Of a stretch of DNA of 41,178 nt, positions 24,895 to 31,884 are shown one piece after another. The stretch is taken from positions 1-41,178 of the IMG/VR virus record IMGVR_UViG_3300036853_000224, one strand, 5' to 3'. How positions within the stretch are numbered: the first letter of the stretch is position 1; every line of letters starts with the position of its first letter. The DNA is from a virus. Under the pieces are notes generated by a model. That model saw only the letters and a list, made by a program, of their open reading frames with translations. It had not been told where the DNA came from and did not search any database. Made by a program: the position numbers and the translations under genes.

Positions 24895-25098
24895 GTGAGT
24901 ACGGGAACCGGTGTTGATATCAGCAAGGCGAACATCTATGCGGCGGTCGCGCCTTCCGATGGTGTGAACATCACCAAGGCCAACATTTACGCGGTGACCG
25001 CGCCGCCATCACTCTCGATCTCTAAAGGGTTGGTCTATGCGGTCATCATAGCGGGCGTCGCCACCGTGGCGCGTCCCGTCGTGCAATGCTGTGGCTGA
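24895..25098 (+). CDS. Small repeat protein
   Basis: A 67-residue protein starting at GTG. It consists of three near-copies of a short unit: GVDISKANIYAAVAP, GVNITKANIYAVTAP and LSISKGLVYAVIIA, then a hydrophobic tail. It is probably a structural appendage or a small membrane-associated factor. It overlaps the next gene by eight bases. Confidence 0.5.
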   Translation: MSTGTGVDISKANIYAAVAPSDGVNITKANIYAVTAPPSLSISKGLVYAVIIAGVATVARPVVQCCG

Positions 25099-25447
25099 CA
25101 ACGACGAACAACACCGGCTGACGGTTGTACTGAAGAAACTGTCCCCCGGCTGGGCGTGGCTGCGGGCCAACTTCACCTTGCCGTCGGTCATCACAATAGC
25201 GGGGATCCTGGGTGGCGCCGCGATGTACATTATCAACTTGCGGACGCGGGTCACCGTGTTGGAACAAACGGTAACCATCGTTCAGAAGGTCGCGCCCGAC
25301 GTGACAGCGCTCGCGGTGTTGCGACAGCGCGTTGACGATCACGACCGGCGGATCGAAACGTTGGAGGGTGCGTGGACTGAGGCCGTGAAGGAAGCGCACA
25401 CGCCGCTTCCGCAGCCCGCGCCGGCATCACGCCGCAAGGGTCGCTGA
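25091..25447 (+). CDS. Membrane protein with coiled coil (possible holin accessory)
   Basis: A 118-residue protein starting at GTG. It has one transmembrane helix (LPSVITIAGILGGAAMYIIN, about residues 30-49) followed by a coiled coil with heptads (LRTRVTVLEQTVTIVQ, VLRQRVDDHDRRIETLEGAW) and a basic C-terminus. The plan resembles XhlA-type proteins at the start of lysis cassettes. Its place next to the lysis genes agrees, but it could have another membrane role. Confidence 0.55.
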   Translation: MADNDEQHRLTVVLKKLSPGWAWLRANFTLPSVITIAGILGGAAMYIINLRTRVTVLEQTVTIVQKVAPDVTALAVLRQRVDDHDRRIETLEGAWTEAVKEAHTPLPQPAPASRRKGR

Positions 25448-25448
25448 G

Positions 25449-25685
25449 ATGCCGCGCCGGAGGAAATATGCCGTTTGGCTCTCGGAGATGGCCTTGCGCG
25501 ATGCGTGTGAGGCAATGGAGGAGTACGTCAAGGTACAACACGACCGCGCACGCACCATTGAACACGGCCGGAAGCCGGATAAACCCGCGACGCGCGGTGA
25601 AGCCGACCGTATGGCCGCAAGCGCCAACGAGCTGCATGACGCATTAACCCAATTGTTGTTGGAGGCGGGCAAACGTGCAAATTAG
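25449..25685 (+). CDS. Hypothetical helical protein
   Basis: A 78-residue, mostly helical and basic protein (LSEMALRDACEAMEEYVKVQH, AASANELHDALTQLLLEAGK). It lies one base after the preceding gene and overlaps the M15 peptidase start by 11 bases. No motif is recognised. Confidence 0.55.
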   Translation: MPRRRKYAVWLSEMALRDACEAMEEYVKVQHDRARTIEHGRKPDKPATRGEADRMAASANELHDALTQLLLEAGKRAN

Positions 25686-26130
25686 CGAACACTTCTCACT
25701 CGCAGAGCTGACATTCTCCACCATCGCGCTCCGCGCCGGTCTCGACAATACACCCGGCCAGGAGGAGATCGCGAACTTGACCGCCCTGGCGACTACGTTG
25801 TTGGAACCCGGCCGGTCGGTTCTCGGCGATGTGCCTTGGTGCATTGACAGCGGCTATCGATCGCCGAAGGTCAACGTCCTGGCGAAAGGGTCAACCAACA
25901 GCGCGCACATGCACGGCCGGGCCGCGGACGTCCGTCCGGCCGTGATCCCACTGCGCAACGCATTCAACGCGCTGCGGACGTCATCGCTCCCCTACGATCA
26001 GATCATTATCGAGTGCAACGCATGGCTGCACATTGCGATGGCGGCCACCGGGCAGGCGCCGCGACGGGAAGCGCTCTTTGCGACCTGGGACGCAAAGCAA
26101 GACAAGTGGATCTATTGGCCGGCGCGTTAG
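25675..26130 (+). CDS. Peptidase M15-type endolysin
   Basis: A 151-residue protein starting at GTG. It has the D,D-carboxypeptidase/endopeptidase M15A signature: SGYRSPKVN (59-67), the zinc motif SAHMHGRAAD with H78 and D85, and WLH with H119, with E113 a possible catalytic base. It cleaves peptide bonds in peptidoglycan for host lysis. No signal peptide, so it needs a holin to reach the wall. Confidence 0.9.
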   Translation: MQISEHFSLAELTFSTIALRAGLDNTPGQEEIANLTALATTLLEPGRSVLGDVPWCIDSGYRSPKVNVLAKGSTNSAHMHGRAADVRPAVIPLRNAFNALRTSSLPYDQIIIECNAWLHIAMAATGQAPRREALFATWDAKQDKWIYWPAR

Positions 26131-26233
26131 CGACGTCACAGATTCGAGATCGCGCGGTGCCGAGTGCGCGAGGCTTCACAGAATCCCACGCGATCGCGTG
26201 CATGATGCCGATCCTCATACACCGGGGATTGAT

Positions 26234-26479
26234 ATGTTGCGGCGCGCGTGGGACTGGGTTGACGATCATCTGACCAAGACGTTGGCGGTCATTGGCGCCA
26301 ATGTTGCGATTGGCGATGTCATGACGCACGCGAGCGAGATCAAACTCGTTGCCGGTGACCTGGGCCTTCGCCTCGCGATCGTTGCCGTGTTCGCTGCGTT
26401 GTTCTGGCGGGGCTGGGTCACCGGCAAACGCGGTAAGGAAATGGAAGCCGCGTTGAACAAGCCGCCCGATATCCCGTAA
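26234..26479 (+). CDS. Putative holin
   Basis: An 81-residue protein between endolysin and spanins. An amphipathic/hydrophobic N-terminal half (LTKTLAVIGANVAIGDVM) is followed by a clear transmembrane helix (LGLRLAIVAVFAALFWRGWV, about 47-66) and a charged tail (GKRGKEMEAALNK). Size, position and tail charge suit a class II or III holin that triggers lysis. The ATG at 26234 is preceded by GGGGATTG. The 100 bases between the endolysin and this gene hold no other convincing gene. Confidence 0.6.
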   Translation: MLRRAWDWVDDHLTKTLAVIGANVAIGDVMTHASEIKLVAGDLGLRLAIVAVFAALFWRGWVTGKRGKEMEAALNKPPDIP

Positions 26480-26561
26480 ATGAACCGGGCACGGCGACCT
26501 GACGGCGTTGCTATGTGCGGCGCGCGTCTGCAACGTCGGGTCGTCGTGTCCACCCGCAACC

Positions 26562-27020
26562 ATGTTGACTCAACTTGAAGAGCGCATCGCCTGGGCGGCC
26601 GCCGTGTTGGTCATGGCGCTGTGCCTCGTGATTGGGCTGGAACACCGTGGCGCGCAGAAGTGCCTTGCCGCGGATGCCAAGCTCGACCATGCCGCCGAGG
26701 TCCACAACACCGCGGTCGAAGCCGTCAACACGGAGATCATTGAACAGGAGGCTCGCGCCTATGCGGATGCTCTCTCTCAGCCTGTGCGTCATCCTATCAA
26801 TGTCAGCTTGTGCGACCGGTCCGCGCCGGGCCGTCCCGTGCGTCGTCCCGAAGCCGCCCCCGGCCGCGTTGATGCGACCGCCGGAATACGAGAACCGGAT
26901 CACGCGACGTCTGTGTCAGATCAAACCGTTGGACCCGAACTGCAGGCCGTAGGCCGGGACGCGGACGCCCAGGTCGCCGGCCTGCAGGACTACATCCGGC
27001 GCGTGTGCCCGTCGCGTTGA
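26562..27020 (+). CDS. Rz-like inner-membrane spanin
   Basis: A 152-residue protein with one N-terminal transmembrane helix (WAAAVLVMALCLVIGLEH, about 10-27) and a periplasmic helical region (AEVHNTAVEAVNTEIIEQEARAYAD-type). The lipoprotein Rz1 lies entirely inside it in another frame. With Rz1 it spans the periplasm and fuses the membranes at lysis. It ends directly against the convergent outer-membrane protein gene, with no spacer. Confidence 0.8.
   Translation: MLTQLEERIAWAAAVLVMALCLVIGLEHRGAQKCLAADAKLDHAAEVHNTAVEAVNTEIIEQEARAYADALSQPVRHPINVSLCDRSAPGRPVRRPEAAPGRVDATAGIREPDHATSVSDQTVGPELQAVGRDADAQVAGLQDYIRRVCPSR
26761..26952 (+). CDS. Rz1-like outer-membrane spanin lipoprotein, nested in Rz
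   Basis: A 63-residue lipoprotein read in the +1 frame inside the Rz gene. It has a signal peptide with a lipobox ending SMSAC (C17 becomes the lipidated first residue) and a proline-containing mature part (VPCVVPKPPPAALMRPPEY) as in Rz1 proteins. Extra cysteines (C26 and two near the C-terminus) may form disulfides. A second ATG two codons on is an alternative start. Confidence 0.85.
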   Translation: MRMLSLSLCVILSMSACATGPRRAVPCVVPKPPPAALMRPPEYENRITRRLCQIKPLDPNCRP

Positions 27021-27809
27021 CTAGTGTCGCCCGATGGCCGACAAGAGAACCGACAATTGGAAGTTGATGGTACTCAGCGAGTAGCGGCCGGTCCGCGCGT
27101 CGCCCAGGTCGGTGAGCGTGCGGTCATACTCCACCGACACTGACCCCCAATCTCTCCAACGGTAGCTCAGTCCTAAGCCAACCTGAGGCACATTGCGCGC
27201 GGCGCCGGCGGAAGATCCCGTATGGTCTAACCCGCAGAAATACGTGGTCTCGCGTCCCGCCGGGTCGGTGTAGGTGCATTTCTCGCCGCCCAACGCGACG
27301 AAGTGCGTGACCTCGGTTCGTGTGTGTTCGATTCCCGCGCGCGCCAACACATGCAATCCGCGCCAAATAGGCCAGTAACCGAGCAACGCGCCGCCGTACC
27401 AGTGTTGATCGACAGTGAGCGCTGATCCCATGGTTATCACCTGTCCGTGCTGCCGCGCGGTTCCGCCTGTATAGATACTCGTGCCCTCCACAGCCGCGAA
27501 ATCGACCCCGCCGCCCAACATGTTGCCGAAGTAGTTCGCTTCTATTGTCAGGTGCGGCGTTAGTTCGTAGCTCAGTATCAGTCCCCACGGGTCGCTTCCC
27601 TTCCATGTTTGCTCTGAATCGAATGTTAGAGTCGCCGGCCCCTGCGGAAGATTTAGCGCATCAACGGTCGCCAGATCGTGAGCGGCGCGGGTCATCTTGC
27701 CGAATGAAGGAATCGAATAGGCAAAGCCGATTTGCGGCGAGTGCCATTCCAGCGCGAACGCGGGTGCGACCACGGCCAGAGAACCTAACGCGAGTATGCT
27801 TCGTATCAT
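27021..27809 (-). CDS. Outer-membrane beta-barrel protein
   Basis: A 262-residue protein with a cleavable signal peptide (MIRSILALGSLAVVAPAFA) and alternating aromatic beta strands typical of eight-stranded OmpA/OmpW-like barrels, ending in FQLSVLLSAIGRH. Strands such as PWGLILSYELTPHLTIEANY and VSVEYDRTLTDLG fit the outer-membrane family. The ATG at 27809 is chosen for its AAGGAC ribosome site and signal peptide; the longer frame has a hydrophilic lead. Phage-carried barrels such as lambda Lom act in lysogenic conversion. It could also block superinfection. It opposes the late operon head-on. Confidence 0.8.
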   Translation of the reverse strand: MIRSILALGSLAVVAPAFALEWHSPQIGFAYSIPSFGKMTRAAHDLATVDALNLPQGPATLTFDSEQTWKGSDPWGLILSYELTPHLTIEANYFGNMLGGGVDFAAVEGTSIYTGGTARQHGQVITMGSALTVDQHWYGGALLGYWPIWRGLHVLARAGIEHTRTEVTHFVALGGEKCTYTDPAGRETTYFCGLDHTGSSAGAARNVPQVGLGLSYRWRDWGSVSVEYDRTLTDLGDARTGRYSLSTINFQLSVLLSAIGRH

Positions 27810-27904
27810 TGCTGGGTGTCCTTGTGTGTTGTGTTTGTTGTTAGAAAAGAAGGCACGGCGCCCGTGCGGCAACCGTGCCCTTCTTGTGGCGGGTAATAGA
27901 TGAC

Positions 27905-28249
27905 TTAGCGGATCTGCTGACTCGCGGCGCTCGCGGCGGCAGCTCGCATCTGCTTGTTGAACACCTGACCTTCGTCACACTTCCTGATCAGGTTGCACAA
28001 CGTCCCGAGATCGGCGGGACACCGCCCGGCTTGCGCGTGTTGGGCCAGGATCGACAAGAAGACGTAGCGTGTGACGTCGGGGTAATTGCCGTTGCTGTTG
28101 TATTGCAGAACCGTGACCGGTTCCCCGGCGCGGATGCGCCGCTCGATCTCTTCCATCGTGATATAGCGCCCGGTCTTGCGGCAGTACAGTCGGCGATTCC
28201 CGTACCGCAAAACGCAAGACAGTGATATGGCAGCCGTCTTGTTCTTCAT
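27905..28249 (-). CDS. PhaR-type DNA-binding domain protein
   Basis: A 114-residue protein whose residues 12-70 match the N-terminal domain of PhaR, the polyhydroxyalkanoate synthesis repressor: LRYGNRRLYCRKTGRYITM corresponds to its KYPNRRLYDT then SRYITL, followed by EEIERRIRAGEPVTV and DVTRYVFLSIL. PhaR binds DNA and polyester granules. The phage protein keeps mainly the DNA-binding part, then a short Ala-rich tail. It could alter host carbon-storage genes or regulate phage genes. Confidence 0.7.
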   Translation of the reverse strand: MKNKTAAISLSCVLRYGNRRLYCRKTGRYITMEEIERRIRAGEPVTVLQYNSNGNYPDVTRYVFLSILAQHAQAGRCPADLGTLCNLIRKCDEGQVFNKQMRAAAASAASQQIR

Positions 28250-28387
28250 CGTCCATTCTCCTAAAGCGGTGTTGTGTTTGTTCCAAAAGCCGGCGACCCG
28301 GACCCTGTCGGGGGAATGCGCAAGCTAGAGGGGATTAACGCCCTCCCGCGTGCGGGTCGGAGTCACCGGCCCCGCGCGCCCGCAATG

Positions 28388-28717
28388 TTACTTGCCGGCA
28401 CGCACAGGGACAGACGAACGTCGCGGAGACTTCCGTAGCTGCTTTCGCTGTTGTTTTTTGAACCATCGATCATAGCGCGCGCGATGGAGCAGCCGCGTGT
28501 TCTCTTCCTGGTGCGCGTCGCTGCAGTAGTGGTACCAGAGCTTACTCGCGTTCTGAGCCCAAACATGACGCCTGCAACCGGGGAGGTCGCACTTGTAGAA
28601 GCGATACGGGTGGCGCGACGTGTCAATCAGGATACCAACTCGCTCGGGATGCGAGCCGACCAACGCACACATAACTCGATGGGGGATGCGTGTCAGCTTG
28701 GGCTGCTTCTTCTTCAT
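28388..28717 (-). CDS. Basic zinc-binding-like protein
   Basis: A 109-residue basic protein. Residues 42-70 hold KCDLPGC, then HYCSDAHQEENT, a Cys/His arrangement that could bind one zinc ion. The rest is rich in Lys/Arg (LHRARYDRWFKKQQRKQ). It is probably nucleic-acid binding. The 138-bp gap upstream to the PhaR-like gene contains only a weak short GC inverted repeat. Confidence 0.55.
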   Translation of the reverse strand: MKKKQPKLTRIPHRVMCALVGSHPERVGILIDTSRHPYRFYKCDLPGCRRHVWAQNASKLWYHYCSDAHQEENTRLLHRARYDRWFKKQQRKQLRKSPRRSSVPVRAGK

Positions 28718-28729
28718 GGATCTTTCTCC

Positions 28730-28924
28730 CTATGCCGGCGCAGAAGCCGCACGGCGAACCGCGAGATATAGTAACCCGAGCCCGCCCGCGAAGAACCGGA
28801 ACCCGGTGTACTGTTCCTCGGGCAACAGCAAATACAACCCTTCGACCATCACGACAATCGACAGAATGATCGCGAGCGTCAACCCGATGGCGGTAAAGAG
28901 TTCAGATCGATTCGACGGGCTCAT
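28730..28924 (-). CDS. Small two-helix membrane protein
   Basis: A 64-residue protein with two transmembrane helices: LFTAIGLTLAIILSIVVMVE and FFAGGLGLLYLAV. The ATG at 28924 overlaps the upstream gene; an ATG two codons earlier is an alternative. Role unknown; possibly a membrane exclusion or toxin-like factor, but nothing specific supports that. Confidence 0.55.
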   Translation of the reverse strand: MSPSNRSELFTAIGLTLAIILSIVVMVEGLYLLLPEEQYTGFRFFAGGLGLLYLAVRRAASAPA

Positions 28925-29105
28925 ATGCATCGGGCAGGATCTCGAAGGGTTGGAGTCCGTTCGCGCGCCGCCAATCGTTAATCCGGTGCATGCACGTTTC
29001 ACAGATCGGCTCGCGCGTGCCCGTGATGGCGGTGGACGACGGGACGCTTTCCGGGTTGAAGGTGAATACGCGACCGCACCCGATACACGCGCCCATGGCG
29101 AACAT
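28902..29105 (-). CDS. Four-cysteine zinc-ribbon mini-protein
   Basis: A 67-residue protein with CIGC near the start and CETC about 28 residues later, flanked by VFTFNPESVPSSTAITGTRE and GLQPFEILPDAYEPVES. This composition is shared by small zinc-ribbon proteins found in unrelated phages, including actinophages as I recall. Function unknown. Confidence 0.65.
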   Translation of the reverse strand: MFAMGACIGCGRVFTFNPESVPSSTAITGTREPICETCMHRINDWRRANGLQPFEILPDAYEPVESI

Positions 29106-29113
29106 GTAGCCCG

Positions 29114-29812
29114 TCACGGTGGCAACCCCTGCGGGAAGTACTCGCGAATATCCGCGACTCGCTGCGACTGACAGACCGCCACGTAAGCGACGTCGAACGG
29201 CACTCGGTTGAGGTAGGGGACTGTCGGCTGCGGCGGCGAGGGCATCATGTGACACAAAAGATCATCGATGTCGGCGTTGACCAAGTTGCGGCATGCAAGG
29301 GGTCGATCGGCGTAGATGGAACACTCGCCCTGCTTCAGGAATGGACAGGGCGTGTGATAGTTGTAACTGAAGATGTCGAACTCGCGGTATTTCCGGGCGA
29401 CGTCTTTAGGCTTGATGCGCAGGCGCGCGCCTAACATCTTCGCTTCGGGCTCGATCATCACGACGGCGATATGGCAGCAATGATTGCACCCTCGCCGGCA
29501 GGCGACGTTGTCGCCGTTGTAGGAATTCATCTCATCGGCCAGGGCATAGAGTTGACGCAACCTAACCCACACGGGCTCGCGACTCCTGATGACCGCTTCG
29601 ATTCGTGGCGTGAACGTGTCGAGTTTGTCGCCCATGCGCGCGCGGATCTCGCGGACGTTGCGCTCCGCTTGCTCTGTCGAGACGCGCAAGCGGGCGCGGA
29701 CTTCGGGCGGGAACAGCGGGTTATCGGGGTCCGCTTTCGGTTCCAGCTTTGCCATGCCGGCCTGCAACACGCTATCCCAGGCATTGGCCAACTTCATGCG
29801 ATCAGACTGCAT
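29114..29812 (-). CDS. YkgJ-type cysteine-cluster protein
   Basis: A 232-residue protein with a strong ribosome site (GGAGG, nine bases before the ATG). Residues 100-180 carry the YkgJ/UPF0153 cysteine pattern: CRRGCNHCCH (C105, C109, C112, C113), PCPFL (C156), GECSIYADRPLACR (C164, C174). The family is thought to chelate zinc or iron. The first 95 residues are a helical extension. Unusual cargo for a phage; possibly a metal-dependent modifying enzyme. Confidence 0.8.
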   Translation of the reverse strand: MQSDRMKLANAWDSVLQAGMAKLEPKADPDNPLFPPEVRARLRVSTEQAERNVREIRARMGDKLDTFTPRIEAVIRSREPVWVRLRQLYALADEMNSYNGDNVACRRGCNHCCHIAVVMIEPEAKMLGARLRIKPKDVARKYREFDIFSYNYHTPCPFLKQGECSIYADRPLACRNLVNADIDDLLCHMMPSPPQPTVPYLNRVPFDVAYVAVCQSQRVADIREYFPQGLPP

Positions 29813-29827
29813 AGCTCGTGTCCTCCA

Positions 29828-30031
29828 TCATGGGGCCAACCTGACGGTGTCGGGCTCGGTCGAGAATACCTCCATGTCATGCCGCCAACACCACACCTGA
29901 AACCGCCCGTCCGGCGTCAACCCAACCTGCAGCCGCGCGAAGTTGCGCCATGAGACGTCGCGCGGCTTCTGCTCCTTGCACTTGCGGCACTGGAATTCAA
30001 CCTTCAGGTTCTTTCTCTTGTCAGTGTCCAC
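29828..30031 (-). CDS. Small zinc-ribbon-like protein
   Basis: A 67-residue protein starting at GTG in an overlap with the upstream gene. CRKC (residues 15-18) and a later CWRHD may coordinate zinc. The rest is basic and beta-rich (RFQVWCWRHDMEVF). No known family. Confidence 0.5.
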   Translation of the reverse strand: MDTDKRKNLKVEFQCRKCKEQKPRDVSWRNFARLQVGLTPDGRFQVWCWRHDMEVFSTEPDTVRLAP

Positions 30032-30281
30032 GTCGTTGCATCCTGCCTTGCGAGATCAACATCTCGACGTTGGTTGGAATCATCTGTCGGACCAGCCGCA
30101 AATGCGTCTCCAACACGGCATCCATGAGTTGCTGACCGCCGGGGTAGTGACCGGCGATCCAGACCGAGAGCAGCTCGGCGAGAATCGCGCCTTGGATCTC
30201 GGGCGGCCGCCCCGCCAGGAAGGGCCGGATCTGCTCGGCAACGTCTATGATCTCGACGGTTATGGGGTCAGGTTGATTCAT
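30021..30281 (-). CDS. Hypothetical helical phage protein
   Basis: An 86-residue, predominantly helical protein: IIDVAEQIRPFLAGRPPEIQ, AILAELLSVWIAGHYPGG, then a second helical part. The opening RPPEIQGAILAELLSVWIAGH is typical of small phage proteins of unknown function. It starts in an ATGA overlap with the gene upstream. Confidence 0.6.
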   Translation of the reverse strand: MNQPDPITVEIIDVAEQIRPFLAGRPPEIQGAILAELLSVWIAGHYPGGQQLMDAVLETHLRLVRQMIPTNVEMLISQGRMQRRGH

Positions 30282-30799
30282 GTTTCCCCCGGATCATCCC
30301 ACGGACCGTCGTTGCCATAGAGAACAGCGAGCAGCATGCATTGCTGGAGCGTGTAGCGTTTGGGCGGCGGCGTGGTCTCAACGCCGGCATTTTCGTAGTA
30401 CATGTCGCGCGGCATGAACCGCGCTCGTTCATCAACCTGGCAGTAATCCACGACGACAGTGAGCGGTAGCTTGATGCGCTCGCCGGCATCGTTCTCGTAC
30501 TCGCCCGCGCCGGGCGTTTCCGCCCAGGCATGTTGCACCAGCTCGCCCGTCCATGAATCGCGCACGCGCCCGTGCACCACTCGGGATTGCTCGTTACCGT
30601 GATGTTTGACCGTCCAAAATGCCACACTGAAACAGTCGCGCCGCGTGAGGCCGCGCGCGAATTCGCACCCCTTGAGCTCCGCCACCAGCTCGCCGCGTAG
30701 ATCTTCTGCGAAGACATCGCAGAACGAACAATGCTTACGCGCGACGTCTTGCGGGTCCTTGTTCACCAGCCGGCACTTCGGGCATTGATATTCCGTCAT
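30278..30799 (-). CDS. Zinc-ribbon protein with possible Cys-His-Asp triad (copy 1)
   Basis: A 173-residue protein. The N-terminus is a zinc ribbon (C6, C9, C24, C27). The remainder has conserved C56 (RRDCFSVAF), H77 (VVHGRV), H90 (VQHAWAET) and D118 (VVVDYCQVD), then RARFMPRDMYYENAGV and PPPKRYT, ending in GPW. The spacing Cys, His-Ala-Trp, Asp resembles papain/transglutaminase-like cysteine enzymes, so a C56-H90-D118 triad is suggested. It is clearly paralogous to the gene at 31011-31562. Substrate unknown. Confidence 0.65.
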   Translation of the reverse strand: MTEYQCPKCRLVNKDPQDVARKHCSFCDVFAEDLRGELVAELKGCEFARGLTRRDCFSVAFWTVKHHGNEQSRVVHGRVRDSWTGELVQHAWAETPGAGEYENDAGERIKLPLTVVVDYCQVDERARFMPRDMYYENAGVETTPPPKRYTLQQCMLLAVLYGNDGPWDDPGET

Positions 30800-31014
30800 T
30801 GGACTCGTTCGATTGTTAGGATTGTGTTGCCGCGCAACTCGCGGTATTGACCGTCGTCGCCCTGGAACACCGGAACCGGCCCGATAAAGACGCCGTGGCC
30901 AACATCCAAGATGTCATCGACAAACAACACGAGCGACCGTTGGTTTTGCGACGCAAAGATGATATAGCCTTCAACGGTCTTGCCATTGCTAGTGATCTTG
31001 ACCCGCCGCGTCAT
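30796..31014 (-). CDS. Small beta-rich protein
   Basis: A 72-residue protein starting in an ATGA overlap with the stop of the upstream paralogue. It is all short strands (VKITSNGKTVEGYIIFA, SLVLFVDDILDVG, NTILTIERV), consistent with a small barrel. It is placed between the two copies of the zinc-ribbon/triad protein. Function unknown. Confidence 0.6.
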   Translation of the reverse strand: MTRRVKITSNGKTVEGYIIFASQNQRSLVLFVDDILDVGHGVFIGPVPVFQGDDGQYRELRGNTILTIERVQ

Positions 31015-31562
31015 GCGTCCCCCGGTTCCGGCCATGGCCCATAGTCTCGATGCATCAATGACAGCAGAATTGTCAGCTCGCGCGTGTAGCGCTTCGGCGG
31101 CGGTAGGAGGCGGACTCCCGCGCTCTCGTAATAAGGGCCCCGCAACATGAACCGCGCGCGCGGATCGACCTGGCAGTAATCAACAACGATCAGGGCCGGG
31201 ATATCTACATGTTGCCCGATCTCGCACGCCGGCGTCTCTACCCAGGCATGCTCGACGTACGCGACCGATCGGGCTCTGATCCTGTTACGGACGCGGCGCG
31301 CCGCGCGCACTAATCCGTGAGCCAGACGGGCTTCGCGGTGGCGTACGTGTTCGATCAACGTTTGAGCGGCCACACTGTAGCAATCGCGGCAGGTCAACGC
31401 GCCGGTCTCGAAAAAACCGTTGCACAAGGCGCGGACCGGTTCGACCCGCAACTCCTCCGCGAAGAGATCGCAGAACGAGCAATGTCTGTGGGCGACATCG
31501 CGGGGGTCGGTGTTGGTCAACCGACACTTGGGACAGATGTAGATATAGACCTCGTCAAGCAT
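31011..31562 (-). CDS. Zinc-ribbon protein with possible Cys-His-Asp triad (copy 2)
   Basis: A 183-residue paralogue of the 30278-30799 gene, with the same order: ribbon cysteines C10, C13, C28, C31; then C61 (CRDCYSVA), H82, H105 (VEHAWVET), D128 (IVVDYCQVD), RARFMLRGPYYESAGV, PPPKRYT and YGPW. The central linker is longer and arginine-rich. The ATG at 31562 is chosen because it overlaps the previous stop; the longer frame upstream covers another gene. Both keep the putative triad, so neither looks decayed. Confidence 0.65.
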   Translation of the reverse strand: MLDEVYIYICPKCRLTNTDPRDVAHRHCSFCDLFAEELRVEPVRALCNGFFETGALTCRDCYSVAAQTLIEHVRHREARLAHGLVRAARRVRNRIRARSVAYVEHAWVETPACEIGQHVDIPALIVVDYCQVDPRARFMLRGPYYESAGVRLLPPPKRYTRELTILLSLMHRDYGPWPEPGDA

Positions 31563-31761
31563 GGACGTATAGCGGCGGCTGCTCCTTGCGTAGGCGGGTC
31601 GATGGGAAGACCTGAAGCACGAGATCCCCGGCCATACGTAGCAGCGCCGACGCGCAGTCTCGCCCGATGCCGATGATCTCTCCGTGTTCTGTGGCGCTAG
31701 TCCACACTCGATCGCCGATCTCGGCGGTATTGCCATCGACGCATCTGATCGCAACTATCAT
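31555..31761 (-). CDS. Small hypothetical protein
   Basis: A 68-residue protein (AVDGNTAEIGDRVWTSATE-like start, then IIGIGRDCASALLRMAGDLVLQVF) of alternating strands with one helix. The ATG at 31761 has a GGGAG element upstream, directly after the structured element at 31801-31873. Its end overlaps the copy 2 start by eight bases. Function unknown. Confidence 0.55.
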   Translation of the reverse strand: MIVAIRCVDGNTAEIGDRVWTSATEHGEIIGIGRDCASALLRMAGDLVLQVFPSTRLRKEQPPLYVHA

Positions 31762-31800
31762 TGCGGCATTACTCCCTGTGTTGATACACCATCCGCGGGA

Positions 31801-31873
31801 CTCGGCGCCGATGTCAGTGTGTTTTGACGCCGGTCCTGACATCCAATCAGGGACACCCTCGACCGGCGCCGAG
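31801..31873 (-). ncRNA. Candidate three-way-junction structured RNA element
   Basis: Three stems nest here. P1: CTCGGCGCCG (31801-31810) pairs perfectly with CGGCGCCGAG (31864-31873), 10 bp. P3: ATGTCAG (31811-31817) pairs with CTGACAT (31836-31842), 7 bp, abutting P1 with no gap, so it could stack on it. P2: AGGG (31849-31852) pairs with CCCT (31856-31859) across three bases. The element lies in the only sizeable gap (31762-31884) of the minus operon, 40 bases before the next start, with no U tract. It may be a cis-regulatory element, a processing site or a DNA operator. Confidence 0.5.
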
Positions 31874-31884
31874 CCTCGAGTATC

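Noticed and set aside
26013-26273. 86-residue plus frame between endolysin and holin
   Set aside because: Overlaps the M15 peptidase end in another frame and shows no motif; the holin frame is better supported.
31801-31873. Hammerhead ribozyme
   Set aside because: The element is a three-way junction but the conserved CUGANGA and GAAA core elements are missing.
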